Shown: piece after piece, positions 22,376-35,129 of the stretch
Layout: the number at the start of each line of letters is the position of its first letter
Position numbering within the stretch: the stretch's first letter is position 1
Assembly (NCBI RefSeq): GCF_047511655.1
Contig: NC_133398.1
Span: 48,427,638 to 48,491,637 of the forward strand
DNA length: 64,000 nt
DNA from: Castor canadensis
Lineage: Eukaryota; Chordata; Mammalia; Rodentia; Castoridae
Direction of reading: 5' to 3'
Translations under genes and position numbers: made by a program
The notes under the pieces: generated by a model
The model's database searches: none
The model's input: only the letters and a program-made list of their open reading frames with translations
What the model was told of the DNA's origin: nothing

Positions 22376-24084
22376 ATGTTTAGTAATATCTGCTTTGTAT
22401 TTCTCAGTAGGAGTAGAATGTTGTATTTACAACCCCTCATTGGAGCTCATTGACTCATTTCTCAGTCATGCACCAAGTGCTATTGCATTTTTTGGCTCAG
22501 TGGAAGAAGGAACTGTAGTTTAATGTATACCCAATCAGCATTTTATCTTCTCTACAAATGAGGTCACAGATCATAGACCTCTCTGCAGCCCCTGCCAATA
22601 TAGGCCCTTTAGTACCTCCTTGCCAACTACATGGCAGTTTCCACTTTTTCTCTCTTGACTCTTGGGAAGTGTATCCAACTAGGCAAAGTTAGGGCGATTA
22701 AGGCTAGTCACTTTCAACAAGCTGTGCCACCATTCCTGTCTAATTGTCCATCCTCTCTGAAGCCACCATGCCCTGATTACCTTGCAACTCCTTACTTCTG
22801 ATTCCAGCATATATCAACTATCTTCTGAAACTTTTCACTGTGTCCCCAGAAACATTCCTTAATCTATTGTCAAAATCCTTTTCAGACAGTATACGAAACC
22901 TTCATCTTCCTCAGAATATTCTTTTCTCATATTGTTCTGCAGAACAGGCTCATCTTACCCTAGAAAGGAGGAATTTCCAGGTCAGTAATCATTCTGCTTT
23001 GAAAACACATCCTTTTCTGAGACTCAAGCCTCCTCAAGTCCCCATTTCCCCTTCTCCTTCATTGTTGTTCATGGGTCTGCCATTCTTCCTTTCAAATTTT
23101 GTCATGTGGATGTAGCTTTTGTTTTAGTCTAAATTCCTGAGTATTAGTACATCCCCATCAGAACACTTCAGTGGCCAAACAGGCATTTAGAGGCCCATTT
23201 TGAGCAGGACTACCAGGAGCAAGGCCAATTCTAAGTGGGGAGCTGTATGCTGAGTGACAGATCCCAGGATACTTTCTAGAACAGCTCTGGGGCTCCAGGG
23301 AAACAGAAGACTTCAAACAACTGCAACTATTTAGGTAGGATCTTAAACTCCTGGACCAGAAGCAGAAAAAGAAATTGTTTGTTTCAGGTTGCTCCCAGGG
23401 CTCAGGTGGAACACTATAGAATAACAGCAGGTTTTAAAAAGAGTAGGAATATTCCAGCTAATCAGGGAATAGCTTGTCTGCAAATGAAGAAATACTTTCA
23501 ATAATAACAATATTATTAATAAAGAAAAGCTGGAGGCTCTGATAACAAAGCAAAAGTATGTTAGAATTTTTGGTGAAATGAACTCAAAAATAGTTTCCTC
23601 CCTAGTTTTGACTGCTAGTGAGTCTGCCTTTTCTCTCCTGGCTTAGTTTTATGTGTGTTGTGTCAGATAGGTTTGACCTGTGAGAGAAGATCTTTGCTTT
23701 TCAATTCTGCCAACTGCAGGAGTTTCTTGCTGGGCAGTGCTTTTGCTTCGTCCCTTTAAATGGCTGACCAAAGAATTAAGAGCTGGGGGTGAAGGAAAGA
23801 ATCAACTTATTTAGAAACCAGAATATTTCTGGGTCCATTGAATGGAGAGGCTGGTCTAAGAGTCTGCCTTGAACGTTCCCTATCTGCTTTTATTAGCCAA
23901 CAATCAGACTAGGGCCCAGGGTTTGGGGTGGGGTAGCAAGGAATAGGCAGAATGTTTTCTTTCTTGAATGCTGAATTTATTTCTGATATAAAACAATTCC
24001 AAAGAGAAAATTGTTCTTTAAAAATGCCCTAAGCAGACAACTAAAAATCTTGAACGTTGAGTTCTGGTTTTACCTCTGAGTTAA
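22376..24084. other. Unassigned sequence
   Basis: 22600-23130 is C+T-rich and could be remote L2, but I see no terminal signature. 23140-24080 looks unique. Confidence 0.4.
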
Positions 24085-24205
24085 TTCATAGATATTATAG
24101 CTAGAAAGAGATTTAGGGATAGATGAGTCCCTCTATTTGACAGATGAGCAAATTGAGGCCCTAAGAGAATACTGCAACTTACTCAAGGCAATGCAGCTAT
24201 GATCT
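24085..24205 (-). mobile_element. MIR SINE fragment
   Basis: 'gacagatgagcaaattgagg' and 'caacttactcaaggcaatg' are the reversed MIR core. Confidence 0.6.
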
Positions 24206-24915
24206 TTTCTCATCACTCATCTTTGCAGAATTTTCCCTCAAAAAAAAATCCTCAAATTCTCTAATATTCATCCTGCTTACATGATAAAATTCTTTTCTCC
24301 CTACTAAAGCCCATAAATTTCCCAGCCTGGACTGGAACCTCAAAAAGGTTTTATTGATTCATTTTTCTAAGAAATCAAGGCATTTGATAGTCTCTATCTC
24401 ATTTCACACCATTTTTATTAAGTAATGGACATAGTTTCCTGGGGACAGATAATACTCAGAAGGAATCATATGACTTGCTCAAGATAAAAAGAAATTTGGA
24501 ACAAGAGCTAGAAGTGACAAGAGTCAAAATCTATATTTAGCAGAAATGACTTTCCAGAGTCACTCCTGCTAGGAGGAGACTTTAGATGTGGAGAATCATC
24601 ATTACTAATCACACTGCATATTTAATTGAGTGGGACCATCAGCAGGTTATTTCCTTATGCCCAACTTCCTGCTTCTAGGTCAAATCAAGGCTTTATATAT
24701 TTTTGCTTTTTATTGATTTCATTACTAGACCCAGGTCTGGCTGCTTGCCGCACAGCAGGTCAGTGAAGTTAAGAGACAATGTGTGTGGTAAGGTAGGTGA
24801 CTATTTGGAAAGCCAGCTAAATGAGAAGATGGAGGACTCTTGCCCAAAGTCCAACTTTCTTCTTAGAGAAAGGTAAAGTTTAAGGACGTGATAGCAAAGG
24901 GTTACAAGTAAAATC
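24206..24915. other. Unassigned unique sequence
   Basis: No recognisable repeat or exon. The segment 24420-24520 may hold a remote MIR. Confidence 0.4.
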
Positions 24916-24928
24916 AAAAAGTTATTTT

Positions 24929-25017
24929 ATTTTATTTTATTATTTATATGTGCATACAAGGCTTGGGTCATTTCTCCCCTCTGCCCCCACCCCCTCCCTT
25001 ACCATCCACTCTGTCCA
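24929..25017 (-). mobile_element. Very short L1 3'-end insertion (about 89 bp) with TSD
   Basis: The insert is only the last bases of an L1 3' UTR in reverse: a T-rich tail, then 'tatatgtgcatacaaggc', then a C-rich tract, the same end as the L1 at 211. The 13-bp flanks 'aaaaagttatttt' at 24916-24928 and 25018-25030 match. Confidence 0.88.
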
Positions 25018-25030
25018 AAAAAGTTATTTT

Positions 25031-25373
25031 TGATTTGCAGATTACAGGTATCATGAAGGTCAGCTGACACCAATCAGACCTCCAAGAGTCTCAATTTCTT
25101 GTTAGTATGGACGGAAATCTTTAGCTATATGTTACTAGATCATATGCTTCCTGCCACCGATGTGCAAGAATGTATGTTACTTAAAGACTATGTTTGTGTC
25201 TTCTCTGTGTTCTGTCTATTATTGGTGAGTTATTATTAGCAATCCTCTATCCTCTAGGGCTAGCAACTTTATGTAGTAGGAGTTAATGCTGCTACGATTT
25301 CACTTTCTTTCTTGATACTTCTATTGCCAACTTGTATTACCTAAGCAAATAAAAGCTGATCTTTAATTTTCAT

Positions 25374-25374
<1 letters not shown>
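25031..25374. other. Unassigned sequence
   Basis: No recognisable repeat or exon. Confidence 0.4.

Positions 25375-25422
<48 letters not shown>
25375..25422. repeat. (GT)24 microsatellite
   Basis: A pure GT run of 48 bp, long enough to be polymorphic and to favour Z-DNA. Confidence 0.97.
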
Positions 25423-25423
<1 letters not shown>

Positions 25424-27231
25424 GTGGGTCCTTTCTTCTGTTCTGCTTTCAACCTGACAGGAAACAGGGCATAGTCTACATAAACCATTTGGTCTACCCC
25501 CAGACTTGACTAAAGGAGCAGAGTATAAGTTTCCTTCTCAGAGACATGACAGTTGTTTGTATTTTTTTTTGACTGATTCTTGGCCATATGTATTTCTTAA
25601 ATCTTTCTCTTTTATTTTATATCTCAGCATTCAATTTTAAAAGGCAATACTTTGCTGTCTTTGTTTTATAATTCTTTTTAACATCTTCCTCTTTGTTTGA
25701 ATGTGGAGTGACATGGCACTTAAAAAACACAGGGGTGGGGTAATAATGATGAGTGGTGGGACCTGGAGGCATTTGTAATCTTAATTAGAGAATAATAGGA
25801 AAACTTTCCAGTGGAGAAAATCATAATAATCCCAGGAAGCGTTACCATGATTGGAGGCTTGGGAGCCTGTAAAAAGGGTGGATGGTCCTCTTAAAGAAAA
25901 GGTTATTAACCAGAAGATAGAAGGGGTAGATAAGTCTTTCCTTTTTACTTATGTTCTAATTTCCTATAACATAAATTTCAAAGGGCAAAATTGCAACAAT
26001 TTAAAGATCTTATTTTGTTTTATTTTTTATTCTGGAATCAAGCAGGACTTCCTTACATAAAATAGAATGCATATTCTAATAAACTGAGTAGAGGAGATAA
26101 TTTTATAGACAGAAAAAACTGAAGAAAGGAGAAACACACAAATAGAAATGCAAATGGATATTTCAAAGTTACTTGTGTTATAAGGCAGGAACAGGGAGTC
26201 AGAACAATAGACAAATAACTGACTAGTTAATACCAGGTTACTTCAGGTTGCCTTTTTGTATGTGTGTGTGTAAGGATTAAGGCAGAGGAAACTTCTTTAT
26301 TGTGCCAATTGAAACTTTTATTTGTGAAATTTGGTTGTTATCTCTCTAACACTGACTTCTTAGAAGGTCAGATAAAAAGCTGAGTTTCAGATTGGTCACA
26401 TGGAACTTTAGCACGAACAACTCCATTTTGATTTTTAGTCTGGCCTTTTGGGGCCCTGTCCAGGAGCTTAGTCCAAAACAAAGCCTTCCTGTAATTTTTA
26501 TTTAACACAAGTCAGAGTAGTAATATACCATGTAGTTTCTTTTGAAAAAAGCAGTTTTGGTTTCTCCCTACCTCATTCTTTTTTGAAAAGGTCATTTCCT
26601 ATCACTGGAGGTAAGAATGTTGAAATGGTTTCTTTTATTTATTTTCAGTAGTATATCTATGAGCTTTCAAAATGGTTCATGAAAAGTGAAACATTAACAT
26701 TATGGGGTAGGGAATTTTCTTTCCTTTTAAAATAATTTTTTTGAGTAGCAATGGCTCCCAATTCTATGGTGTGACTTTGGGTGGATAATTACTATAGAAT
26801 ACTGCAGACTATTTTTTTCTCTTTCCCTGTAGGGTGATTGATTTTAACCTTTCTCCTCTGCCAAACCTTTGTTCCGTGCATGACATTTTAACCCCCACCA
26901 TTTCCTATGTTCTATTTTGCTAAGGAAAATTGCATTTTCTATTTCTGGACAAAGCATGGTTGTTTGTGTCAGTCAATTTAACACAATATACCAGTTCTTA
27001 TTTGTGCAGAGGAAGTACTAATAAGATTCCAGCAGGAGATGGGTCCTGAGCCCATGACCAAGCCTCCCATTGGGCCCGGAAGATGGAAGCCACAATAATC
27101 CATTACCGACAAAGATACTTAATGGTGATGTAGCACCTTTTTGTTTCAGAAACCTCCAGATAGTATGGAATCCCATTTCCTGTTCTGTATACTCATTCCT
27201 GCAAGTGGTACATGAGTATAGGAAAAATGTT
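25423..27231. other. Unassigned unique sequence
   Basis: About 1.8 kb with only short T-rich runs and a small (GT)n at 26260-26272. No exon or repeat was recognised. Confidence 0.45.
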
Positions 27232-27470
27232 TGCATGGTGTTGTGGAAAGGCAGGCACTGTGGAGATTGTGGCCTGCCTTTGGTTCCTGCTCTGCCATTT
27301 ACCAGCTCTGAAACATTAACATTACATGTCCTTCTGAGCCTCGGGTTCTTCATCTGAAAAATAGGGAAAATAACAGGTTTTGACTGCAGGATTGGTAGGA
27401 GACTGGAATAAGATAATGAACACATAATTTCACACATGGGAATCATTCAATACGTGATAGCCATTATAAT
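27232..27470 (+). mobile_element. MIR SINE, near full length
   Basis: It follows MIR in sense order: 'ggttcctgctctgccattta' then 'ccagctctg', 'ttcatctgaaaaataggg', and 'aggagactggaataagataa'. Open frames on both strands here (27018-27446, 27070-27357) are MIR shadows. Confidence 0.75.
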
Positions 27471-27609
27471 GCACATAATGCATTTTGATGAAGTAAGTAG
27501 TTCTTATTGTGAGATGTCTTTTGGGTAAAAACAGTATCGTGGCCTCCAGCCTTTTGTTTCATAGTGGATATAGGCTATGGGAAATGTAAAATTTTTTCTG
27601 TCACTACTG

Positions 27610-27716
27610 TTTATGACTTCATTTGCTAAGCAAACATTTAAAAAATGCCTGCTGGATGCCAGGCACTGTACTAGGTGCCTGAGTTTAGAAGAATAAAACC
27701 AAAAGTAAAGGTCAGA
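27610..27716 (-). mobile_element. L2 LINE 3' end fragment
   Basis: 'gcaaacatttaaaaaatgcc' and 'atgccaggcactgtactagg' are the reversed L2 3' landmarks. Confidence 0.7.
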
Positions 27717-27717
27717 G

Positions 27718-27880
27718 TGTTGGAGTGGAACAAGCAGCATAGGCAGGTGAAACTTCCCATTCTGGCTTGGCTCTTTATCACCTGTGTGATTTGTGCAGGT
27801 TACTTAACTTCAATAAGTCTAGTTTCTGGATCTCTAAAATATGAATTATTAATGCATGTTTTAAAAAGCTCTGATAATAT
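27718..27880 (+). mobile_element. MIR SINE
   Basis: 'gtgtgatttgtgcaggttac' then 'ttaacttcaataagtc' and 'tggatctctaaaatatgaa' follow the MIR core in sense. Confidence 0.7.
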
Positions 27881-28699
27881 ATATAAAGCAGTTATATCAA
27901 AATGTAACTGGACTGATATTCAAAATACTTGCTAATCATTATAGTTAGTAAATCGAGAAGAATCAGGGTTCATGCATGCTGAAGGACCTGGGTTCAGTTC
28001 TTAGCTCTGAAGAATAAAGAATCAAGTATAGAAAACCAACTAATTAGTGCAAATCAGCATAAGGGTGGAATATCAGCCCTGCCTTAACAGAGCCTAGAGT
28101 ATTATAGGAAGGAGCCCAGGTTTTAGTTTGGGAGTTGGGATTTGTATTATTTATATTCTTTGTTTTTTGAATATTATAATGTGTTGGCATCCTAAAAACC
28201 TTTCTGTCTGGGGAGAGATAACCCTTCTGGAACAAACTAATCTTAGGGGTGCCACAGGGCCTACCTTGGAACATGTCTCTGAGAGGCAAAGTAACCAATC
28301 CAGAACCAGACCTCCCTTACTTGGACTGTAACCCCATGAGGAAATATTCCTCTGCCTTAATCATCCCAGAGCCAGGTACCAGGCAACCAAAGACCGTCCT
28401 ACAGCCCAAAGCACATATGTATTATTTAAACTAGCCAGTCCTTAAAGGACTTTTGCATAGACTTTCTTACCACTGTCTTCTGCCTCCTGACCAAAACTTA
28501 GTGCTTTCTTTGTGGCTCTGCATGGCCATCTTTCTGTCTCTAGGATGGTGAATATAAAGAACTTGGTTTTCCTGAACTTCTCCCATGTTTTCTCTCATTG
28601 TAGCTGCAACTGAATGAGTACAATGTGAAAAAGGACACAAAACAGGAGCAGACAAAGAAACAAACATACAGACAATGACAATGCAGTATGAAATATGGC
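27881..28699. other. Unassigned sequence
   Basis: 27973-28006 has a faint ID-like phrase ('ggacctgggttcagttc'), too short to call. The rest looks unique. Confidence 0.4.
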
Positions 28700-29290
28700 A
28701 TAATGAAAGAACAGAGAGAAGCTTTTGGGGAGCCTCTAATCTTAACTTGGGGAATTCAGGAATGATAAAGAAAAGAAGAGATCACATTTGAATGCAGAGT
28801 GGAAGTATGAATAGGAGGGTTTGTCAGAGAAGAGATAACTCCATGCTGCACAGTGTGTGCACACATGTGTGGTGTGTTTCAGGATGGGTGGGGGTTGTGG
28901 TCTGAGGAATATTTGGGGGGCTGGAAATGGACAAAATTGGAAATGTCAGTAGAGGCTTAGTCTTGAAGGACCTTCAAAGTTAAGCTGTTGCAGTGTGAGA
29001 AGCAATGGGAAAGGGGGAGATGTAGGATAGAGGAAAACCAGTATAGTATAGTTGCAATTGTCAGCAGAGATATGAGAACCTGAACAGTAGAGGAATGTCC
29101 AATAAGCAAGGAGAGCACTAACTCAGGAAATATGTTAGACGAGGATCAGAGGGAACTGTGTTAGGAATTGTTTGTGATTGGATATTGGAGGGAGTGAAGA
29201 AGCAGTTGAAGATGACATCTGAGTTTTTAGCTTGAGTGCACCTGGGAATCCTGAGTGAGAGAACTGTTTTAAGGCAAAGTGCTTCTCTAT
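28700..29290 (-). mobile_element. Old L2 LINE, upstream part of the 3' half
   Basis: Purine-rich phrases such as 'ttgaaggaccttcaaag', 'gaagcaatgggaaaggg' and 'gaggatcagaggga' fit reversed L2. Divergence is high. Confidence 0.45.
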
Positions 29291-30249
29291 AGCCTGTGTA
29301 TCTACCCCATCCCCCTTCTTACCAGGTCAAGTAAGGCTTTTTTTTTTGTCTCACAGCTGTAAATATTTCATGCCAGTGGCCATGTTTCTGTTTTATTTTG
29401 GGAATGGCACTTTAGCTGGTTTTTTAGCTTAAACAACTTAGGAACTGAAGGGCCATTTTTGTCCTCAGGGATGTGTTTGGTGCTGAAGATGGCAGACAGT
29501 TGGGTGTGGGTGAGGACAGATAGCGCCTGAGGTCTTGTAGCTTAGAAGTAACATCTTGTTGTTTGAGGATAACACTGCCAAAGGTGTGTGGGTGTATCTT
29601 TGAAGAAACAAAACAGTAAAAGCATGACCAGCAATTTGATCTAGCTAGGTGTCTATAAACATCATTATTTTATTTATTGCTTTAACTCTTGTGGCACTCC
29701 TGTGGCACTCCTTCACAAGAGTTGGCCTCATAGATGGCCCTGAGTTCAAAGGCAACCACCCCATTGCTCTTGGGGTGGTAAGCAGCCTATCAGCTGACAT
29801 TTTTTTTTCTGGCACTTCCCTGTTATATGGATTGTTTAAAAATTTTTTCTTTCCTTTTTCTTCTCCCCATAACCTTGGCAATAGTTTATAACTGCCCTCT
29901 CCCAGGGATACAGGGCACAATAAGACTGTAGTCCATGTGTTCTAGCACACAGAATTTTAGAACCAGTGAAGCCATGCTCAAGCCAGACTTTACTATCTCT
30001 CTGCTAGCACAGAAATAGTTTCAATGAAAGGACAGAATTATAGGAAGATTCATTTTGTATTTTGGTCAGCTGCTGTCCAACTTACTGATTCCAAACAAGT
30101 TTGAATTTTCTAAAGAAGTCTTCTGGTATTTTCACAACAGTGTACATTTCCATTGTTTTCTTTTTTTTAAGCCACTAAGAGCCAGGCTTTTTATACCCAT
30201 CATATCGCTTATGTCTACTATACCAAGCCTGCAGGCTCCAGTTACTGAG
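29291..30249. other. Unassigned sequence
   Basis: An 11-bp direct duplication ('tgtggcactcc') occurs at 29690-29711. No repeat family or exon was recognised. Confidence 0.4.
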
Positions 30250-30475
30250 TTTTTATGTGTTACAGCACTGTGCTAAGCAGCACTTTACATGGATAATAAT
30301 ATAAATTCTTTACAACAACCTATAAGTTCAGGCCAACGGTTATCTCCCTTCCTCAGGTGAGGGAACTGGGTCTTTGAGAAGTAAGCAGTTGTTCCGATTC
30401 ACTCTGTTCTACGTGGACAGGTCAGGAATCCAACCACTTTTAATGCAGAGTTTGCACTCCTAATCATCATATTCT
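30250..30475 (-). mobile_element. MIR SINE
   Basis: 'gcactgtgctaagcagcac', 'tttacaacaacctataagtt', 'caggtgagggaactggg' and 'caggaatccaaccac' are ordered reversed MIR landmarks. Confidence 0.75.
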
Positions 30476-30508
30476 ACAATCAGCAAGGAAATACATGCAA
30501 ACATTGTT

Positions 30509-30827
30509 CATCTTTTTTTTTTTTACAGCAGTACTGGAGTTTGAACTCAAGGCCTCACACTTGCTAAGCAGGTGCTTTACCACTTGAGCCATGCTCCCAG
30601 CAATTTTTACATTAGTTATTGATTAGATAGGGTCTTATGTTTTTACCCAGATTGAGTCTCTGACCATGATCCTCCTGCCTATGGCCTCCTGTGTAGCTAG
30701 GACTACAGACATAGGCCATCATATCTGCTTACTAGTAACTTTTAACACAGGCTGGTCTTGAACTACAATCCTCCCCATCTCTGCCTCCCAAGTAGCTGGG
30801 ATCATAGGCATGAATCAGTACACTTGT
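30509..30827 (-). mobile_element. Three-part SINE (B1 + B1 + ID)
   Basis: In plus orientation: an ID-like unit (30511-30601, 'ctggagtttgaactcaagg', 'taccacttgagccatgc'), a B1-like unit (30602-30728, 'tagctaggactacagacata') and a second B1-like unit (30729-30827, 'caagtagctgggatcatagg'). The same order is seen at 37490-37812 and, in the opposite orientation, at 35227-35545 and 50431-50759. Confidence 0.85.
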
Positions 30828-30930
30828 TTCACTATTATCACTTTTAAGGAAGATGAAACTGAGAGTTAGAAAATCTTAGAATCCAGAAGCAAAGTCAGTG
30901 ACCTTAAAGCCATGTTGTTCTCCCATGTCA
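30828..30930 (-). mobile_element. MIR SINE fragment
   Basis: 'tcactattatcacttttaag' then 'gaagatgaaactgagag' and 'gcaaagtcagtgacc' are reversed MIR. It directly abuts the three-part SINE. Confidence 0.6.
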
Positions 30931-31899
30931 CCAATTGCCTGTGCTTACACCTGGTGACCAAGGCATCACTGCATGAATTGTTTTTATCACAGGTAGCTGA
31001 CCTTGAATCCCGGGATGCTCAGAGGAAGCTCATGAAATTAGTATTGGTTTCTGGTGTGATGTTTCTGTTCTAATGTTTGATTGGGCCATTCTTTCTCATC
31101 CTTGATGGTAAAAAGAACATTTGCATTATAAACGATCACTGATCCCAGAAAGTTGGCTTGAGCTTCCAACACTGCTGACTGTTCCCTGTAGACAAAGTGG
31201 TATGCCACTAAGGCTGATAGATGAGAAGTCTCCTACCTCTTTGGAGGAACTTCTTTTACAATCTTCAGAGAAATTCAGACAGCTATTTATTTTTGTATTT
31301 ATGCAAATTATATATACATACAGAGTGGCTAAAACATAAAAACAACATATGGTTTAGGAAAATTTCTGTAAGTGCTCCAGGCATCTCTGGATACAGAAAT
31401 TGCATGACTGCTAATAATGTATCTTCCTTAGCAGACAAAGATCACAGTGCTCACCTACTTGTAGAATATAGATGGTATGGAGCTCTTCTAGAGGGGTGTG
31501 CTATTTTAATACTCGACCTTATTCGTGATAAGCAATTGTCATTTTAAAGCAGTTTGATCTGGGGGTTATGAGAAAAGCCATAAGTGCCAGAACAGAATGG
31601 AGCAAAACTCTCTCACAGGAGAGAGCTGAAACCAGCCAAAAACACTGGCCATAGTATCATACAGGAAATTGGACACGGGGGAGTGGTATTGAGACTCAAA
31701 CCTGTTAAATTAGAAATACCTAGAAAGCAGCAAAGAACCAGCTCCGAATGAATAAGCCTAATTAATAAGCCTAATTAATATTCTCTCTTGCTAACCAGAG
31801 AGAAAGGATAAGGAATTAAAGGAAACCAAAGAGGGAAAATTTTTTTTAAATGAATGTTCTAGTTATTAGACTCCATCCATATGCCAGGGTTATGGTTTC
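30931..31899. other. Unassigned sequence with a 13-bp tandem duplication
   Basis: 'aataagcctaatt' is repeated head to tail at 31751-31776. No exon was recognised. Confidence 0.45.
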
Positions 31900-32040
31900 C
31901 TACCGCTTTCACAGCAACAGAGGCAAATGGATACCATTCTTAGTTCCATGTTGTAGATGGGAAAACTGAGGTGCATGGCCAATGCCATGCAGTGAATAAG
32001 TGGAATACTCAGAGTATCTATCCAACTCTTTCTGATGCAA
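31900..32040 (-). mobile_element. MIR SINE fragment
   Basis: 'gatgggaaaactgaggtgca' and 'gccatgcagtgaataagtgg' are the reversed MIR core. Confidence 0.7.
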
Positions 32041-32764
32041 GGAAAGCTCATACTTTCCTACCCAGGTGGAAATCTTTCCTGAAGGACTCCAAATCATTGC
32101 CAAATGACATTTGCGGTCTCTGGATACATCCTGCATTGATATTTGGCAGAAACTGTGGAAACCAAAGGTGAGTATTGTGGCCAGAGCACAGCTGGGGACT
32201 CTTTAGTTCTCTCTCCTCTCAGGCTGCTGGGTGATAAGCTGTAGCCCTTGCTTTACACACCAGGCTTCATTTATTCTTTGTACCACAATGCAGCTCCAGT
32301 GCCTATAGTGCAGAAAGCAATTAATTTTCCCAATATTTTCTAATTTTTGGCATGTATTGAATGCAGCCAGAGAGACTAAGCCAGGATCGTATCAAGGACT
32401 TATGCCCGCATCTGTGCAGAGGGATGTGCAGTTGCCATAGCAGCAATCAATCTGCTAAATAACTGGTAACATAAACTGATTCAAAGGCAAAGACTGATTT
32501 GGGTCAGGAAATTGCACTCTATAAAGAACAACTTCTCAGTGACTTCTGAGGGTTTTTTAGCTTGTATGGATGGTCTTAGAAATGTATAGCAAGTGACTGC
32601 TCAGTTGCAGGAGGTGTGTGCTCCAAGAGGAGAGCAGCATGTTTTTCCTGGGAAGTTAGAATAGAGAATTCCATGGCACATGCCATGAAACTGCTCTTCT
32701 GCTGCATGTCAAGACCCAGAGGCTTAGGAGGACCAGGAACAAAAGCAATAGGGACCAATTTTTA
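32041..32764. other. Unassigned unique sequence
   Basis: 32280-32540 has balanced, non-repetitive composition and could be a conserved non-coding element. This is untested. Confidence 0.4.
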
Positions 32765-32950
32765 AGTTGTCACCATATGCCGGGACATCTCTTGGTGTTT
32801 TACATGCATTTTGCCAACAATCCTGCAACATGAGACATACAGACATGGAGACTGATGTTAGTTTGCCGAGAGGCATAAAACTGCCCAAGTATGGATTCAG
32901 GGTTCAAATTCAGGTTGACTTTGTGCAAAATGCGGTGCTCTCTTCACCCT
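32765..32950 (-). mobile_element. MIR SINE
   Basis: 'caccatatgccgggacatct', 'ttttgccaacaatcctgca' and 'gacatggagactgatgtta' follow reversed MIR, as does 'ggttcaaattcagg' later. Confidence 0.7.
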
Positions 32951-33339
32951 GCCATGTTGCATTTCTGTCTTGGACTTTTTCTGAAAAGAAAGAGCATTTC
33001 TTCTTGCTCAACATCATGGGAAGGACTTCAGTGTTCTGATTCTGCTCTGCATAGTGTGGAATGCTACTAATAATTTTTAATCCAATGTGAACACTAAGTT
33101 TTCATGCACAAGGACTTGATACCTCTAGAGGAAGCACTGACCAGTTTGGATGATTCAGATGGTCATGACGAAAGGAAAAACATGCTGTTTTTTTTTTCAT
33201 CAGGCTTTTAGATCAGTGGCAGGTACACTATTGTCTCCATTTTGGTTTGGTTTCTCTGGGAAGTGAGTACATCTGAACCACAATAAGAAGTGTCATGTTG
33301 TAAGCCAGCTACCAAGGACTTGGTAGTCAATGTTGGGTT
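32951..33339. other. Unassigned sequence
   Basis: No recognisable repeat or exon. A T run lies at 33190-33198. Confidence 0.4.
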
Positions 33340-33485
33340 ATGGGTTTTGCTAATTTCTGTTGGTGTGATTTCAGGAAATTTACTTAAATTCTTTTAGCCA
33401 CTATGACCAACCCTATAAGATGGGAATGATGATGATGATACTAACACAATTACTTAAAATTCTTTTGGGAATGAGACATAGGTAA
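33340..33485 (+). mobile_element. MIR SINE fragment
   Basis: 'gtgtgatttcaggaaattta' then 'cttaaattc' and 'cctataagatgggaatgatg' recall the MIR core. Confidence 0.5.
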
Positions 33486-35129
33486 AAATTGCCTCAGTCT
33501 TAAGGACTAAAGTCTCCAAAAGATTCCCTTGTATCAGGGAATATCCCTATGTCTTTTTAATTTTATTTTTAATGTTTGGTTTTATGGCTGTGCATTAAAT
33601 ATTTGCAAAATGAATGAAGTCTAGGAAAGCACCTCGTAGAGTGCCTGTCACATGGTTATGTTTTAATAAATAATAGTTTTCCAATTAAAAAAAGCCTAAA
33701 AATTGTTAGAGATCTTTTTACTTTAGAGCTCGGTTTGATCATGAGTTTGATTTGGTATCTGAGAGTAACTTGAGCCCTGGGAGCTTGGAGGAAGGAGATT
33801 TGAACATTTGGATGTACCTTTATGTTTTCTGTTCCCTCTTTCTGATTCTGTGGCTGAAAGTTGAGATAAGGCAAGTGCTGCTGACAAACTTTCCTCTAGG
33901 AGGCCTCACCTTACCAGGGTCTGCAGCCTCTGATCTGGGTCAAGACGGCTGAAAATGAACTTAAAAAATTACAATTTGACAAAGCTGTGCATCTGGACTA
34001 TACCTCTCAGAGCTGAGTTCATTTAGAGGATCCTATTGTTTTTCAGTTTCTCAGCCCAAAGGATGGCCATTTCTAGTAAAAATGTAATCTTCAAGCCAGC
34101 CTTTTTCACATGGACTGTCAATGGGTTATGAACATCATATAGGCAGGACTGGGTTGCATTTTGAGTTTGTAACTTGGAGGTAAAAATTCTGTTTGTCCCT
34201 TCTCATCATTCTTTCTAATGAAGTTGATATTTTTGCATTGACCTATAACTTCTCTACTCAACTTCTGGGTCTGGCATTGTTGTAATTTCTGGCTTCAAAA
34301 TAAGTGCTCAGTTTTCTTCCTGTCTGTGGACATTGATTTTTTTTTCCTTTAACCTAGAATGCAAACGGAACCTGTGCCTGCTATCTGAATATCTATAATT
34401 AGAATACCTGTGCAAATCTGCCAATTGACTCTAATAGATTGAATCCAAGTCAGCAACAGTGTTGGAGGGGAAATGAGATTGCCTTGCCTCCCAAGTTATC
34501 TTCGGTTCTTAGCCTGAATGCAGATAGATTTCCCACATTCAAGATACAATGGTCGGCAAGAGTTCCTGAGACCCTGGAGGCAGAATGCAATCATCACACA
34601 GGTAAATTATCCCTGCCGTGAGAAAATTGAAGCAGTAAATGAAACATTAGTCCACTTCACTAGGAGGTCATGTATGTTATGGTGCCACAACAGCCTGATT
34701 CTCTGATTATAGTTAGAGTTGAGTCTGCCATTCATGCCTTCATTTTTTTTGTTCTTTTTCTCTTTTTATTCTGCTGAGCTTTGTTTTTACTTTAGATTTT
34801 TGTGTTCTGCCAATTAAGCCCCAAATTGGCAGTTAAGACAAAACACAGATGAAAGGGAAGGTGCAGTGAGAAAGGAGACAAAGGCAATGGAGAATAAAGT
34901 TGAAAATTGCTCCTTTCTTCCTTCCTTTCCCAGCAGCTGTGTTGAGCAAAAGAGATACTGATTTTGTCTGATGGGGAGCCAATAACTCACTGGGCTGAAT
35001 TCCTGAGTGGTCATCGGTAAAACTGGGTAGAGAACAAAGCTTGGTATCTGAGCTGATCTTCTCTCCTTCTTATGCAGCTGTTCAGGTCCCTGGGCTCCTC
35101 ACATGCAACAGGATTAGATGCCATTTACC
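33486..35129. other. Unassigned unique sequence
   Basis: About 1.6 kb without a recognisable repeat or exon. 34410-34650 is a candidate for conserved non-coding sequence. Confidence 0.45.
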
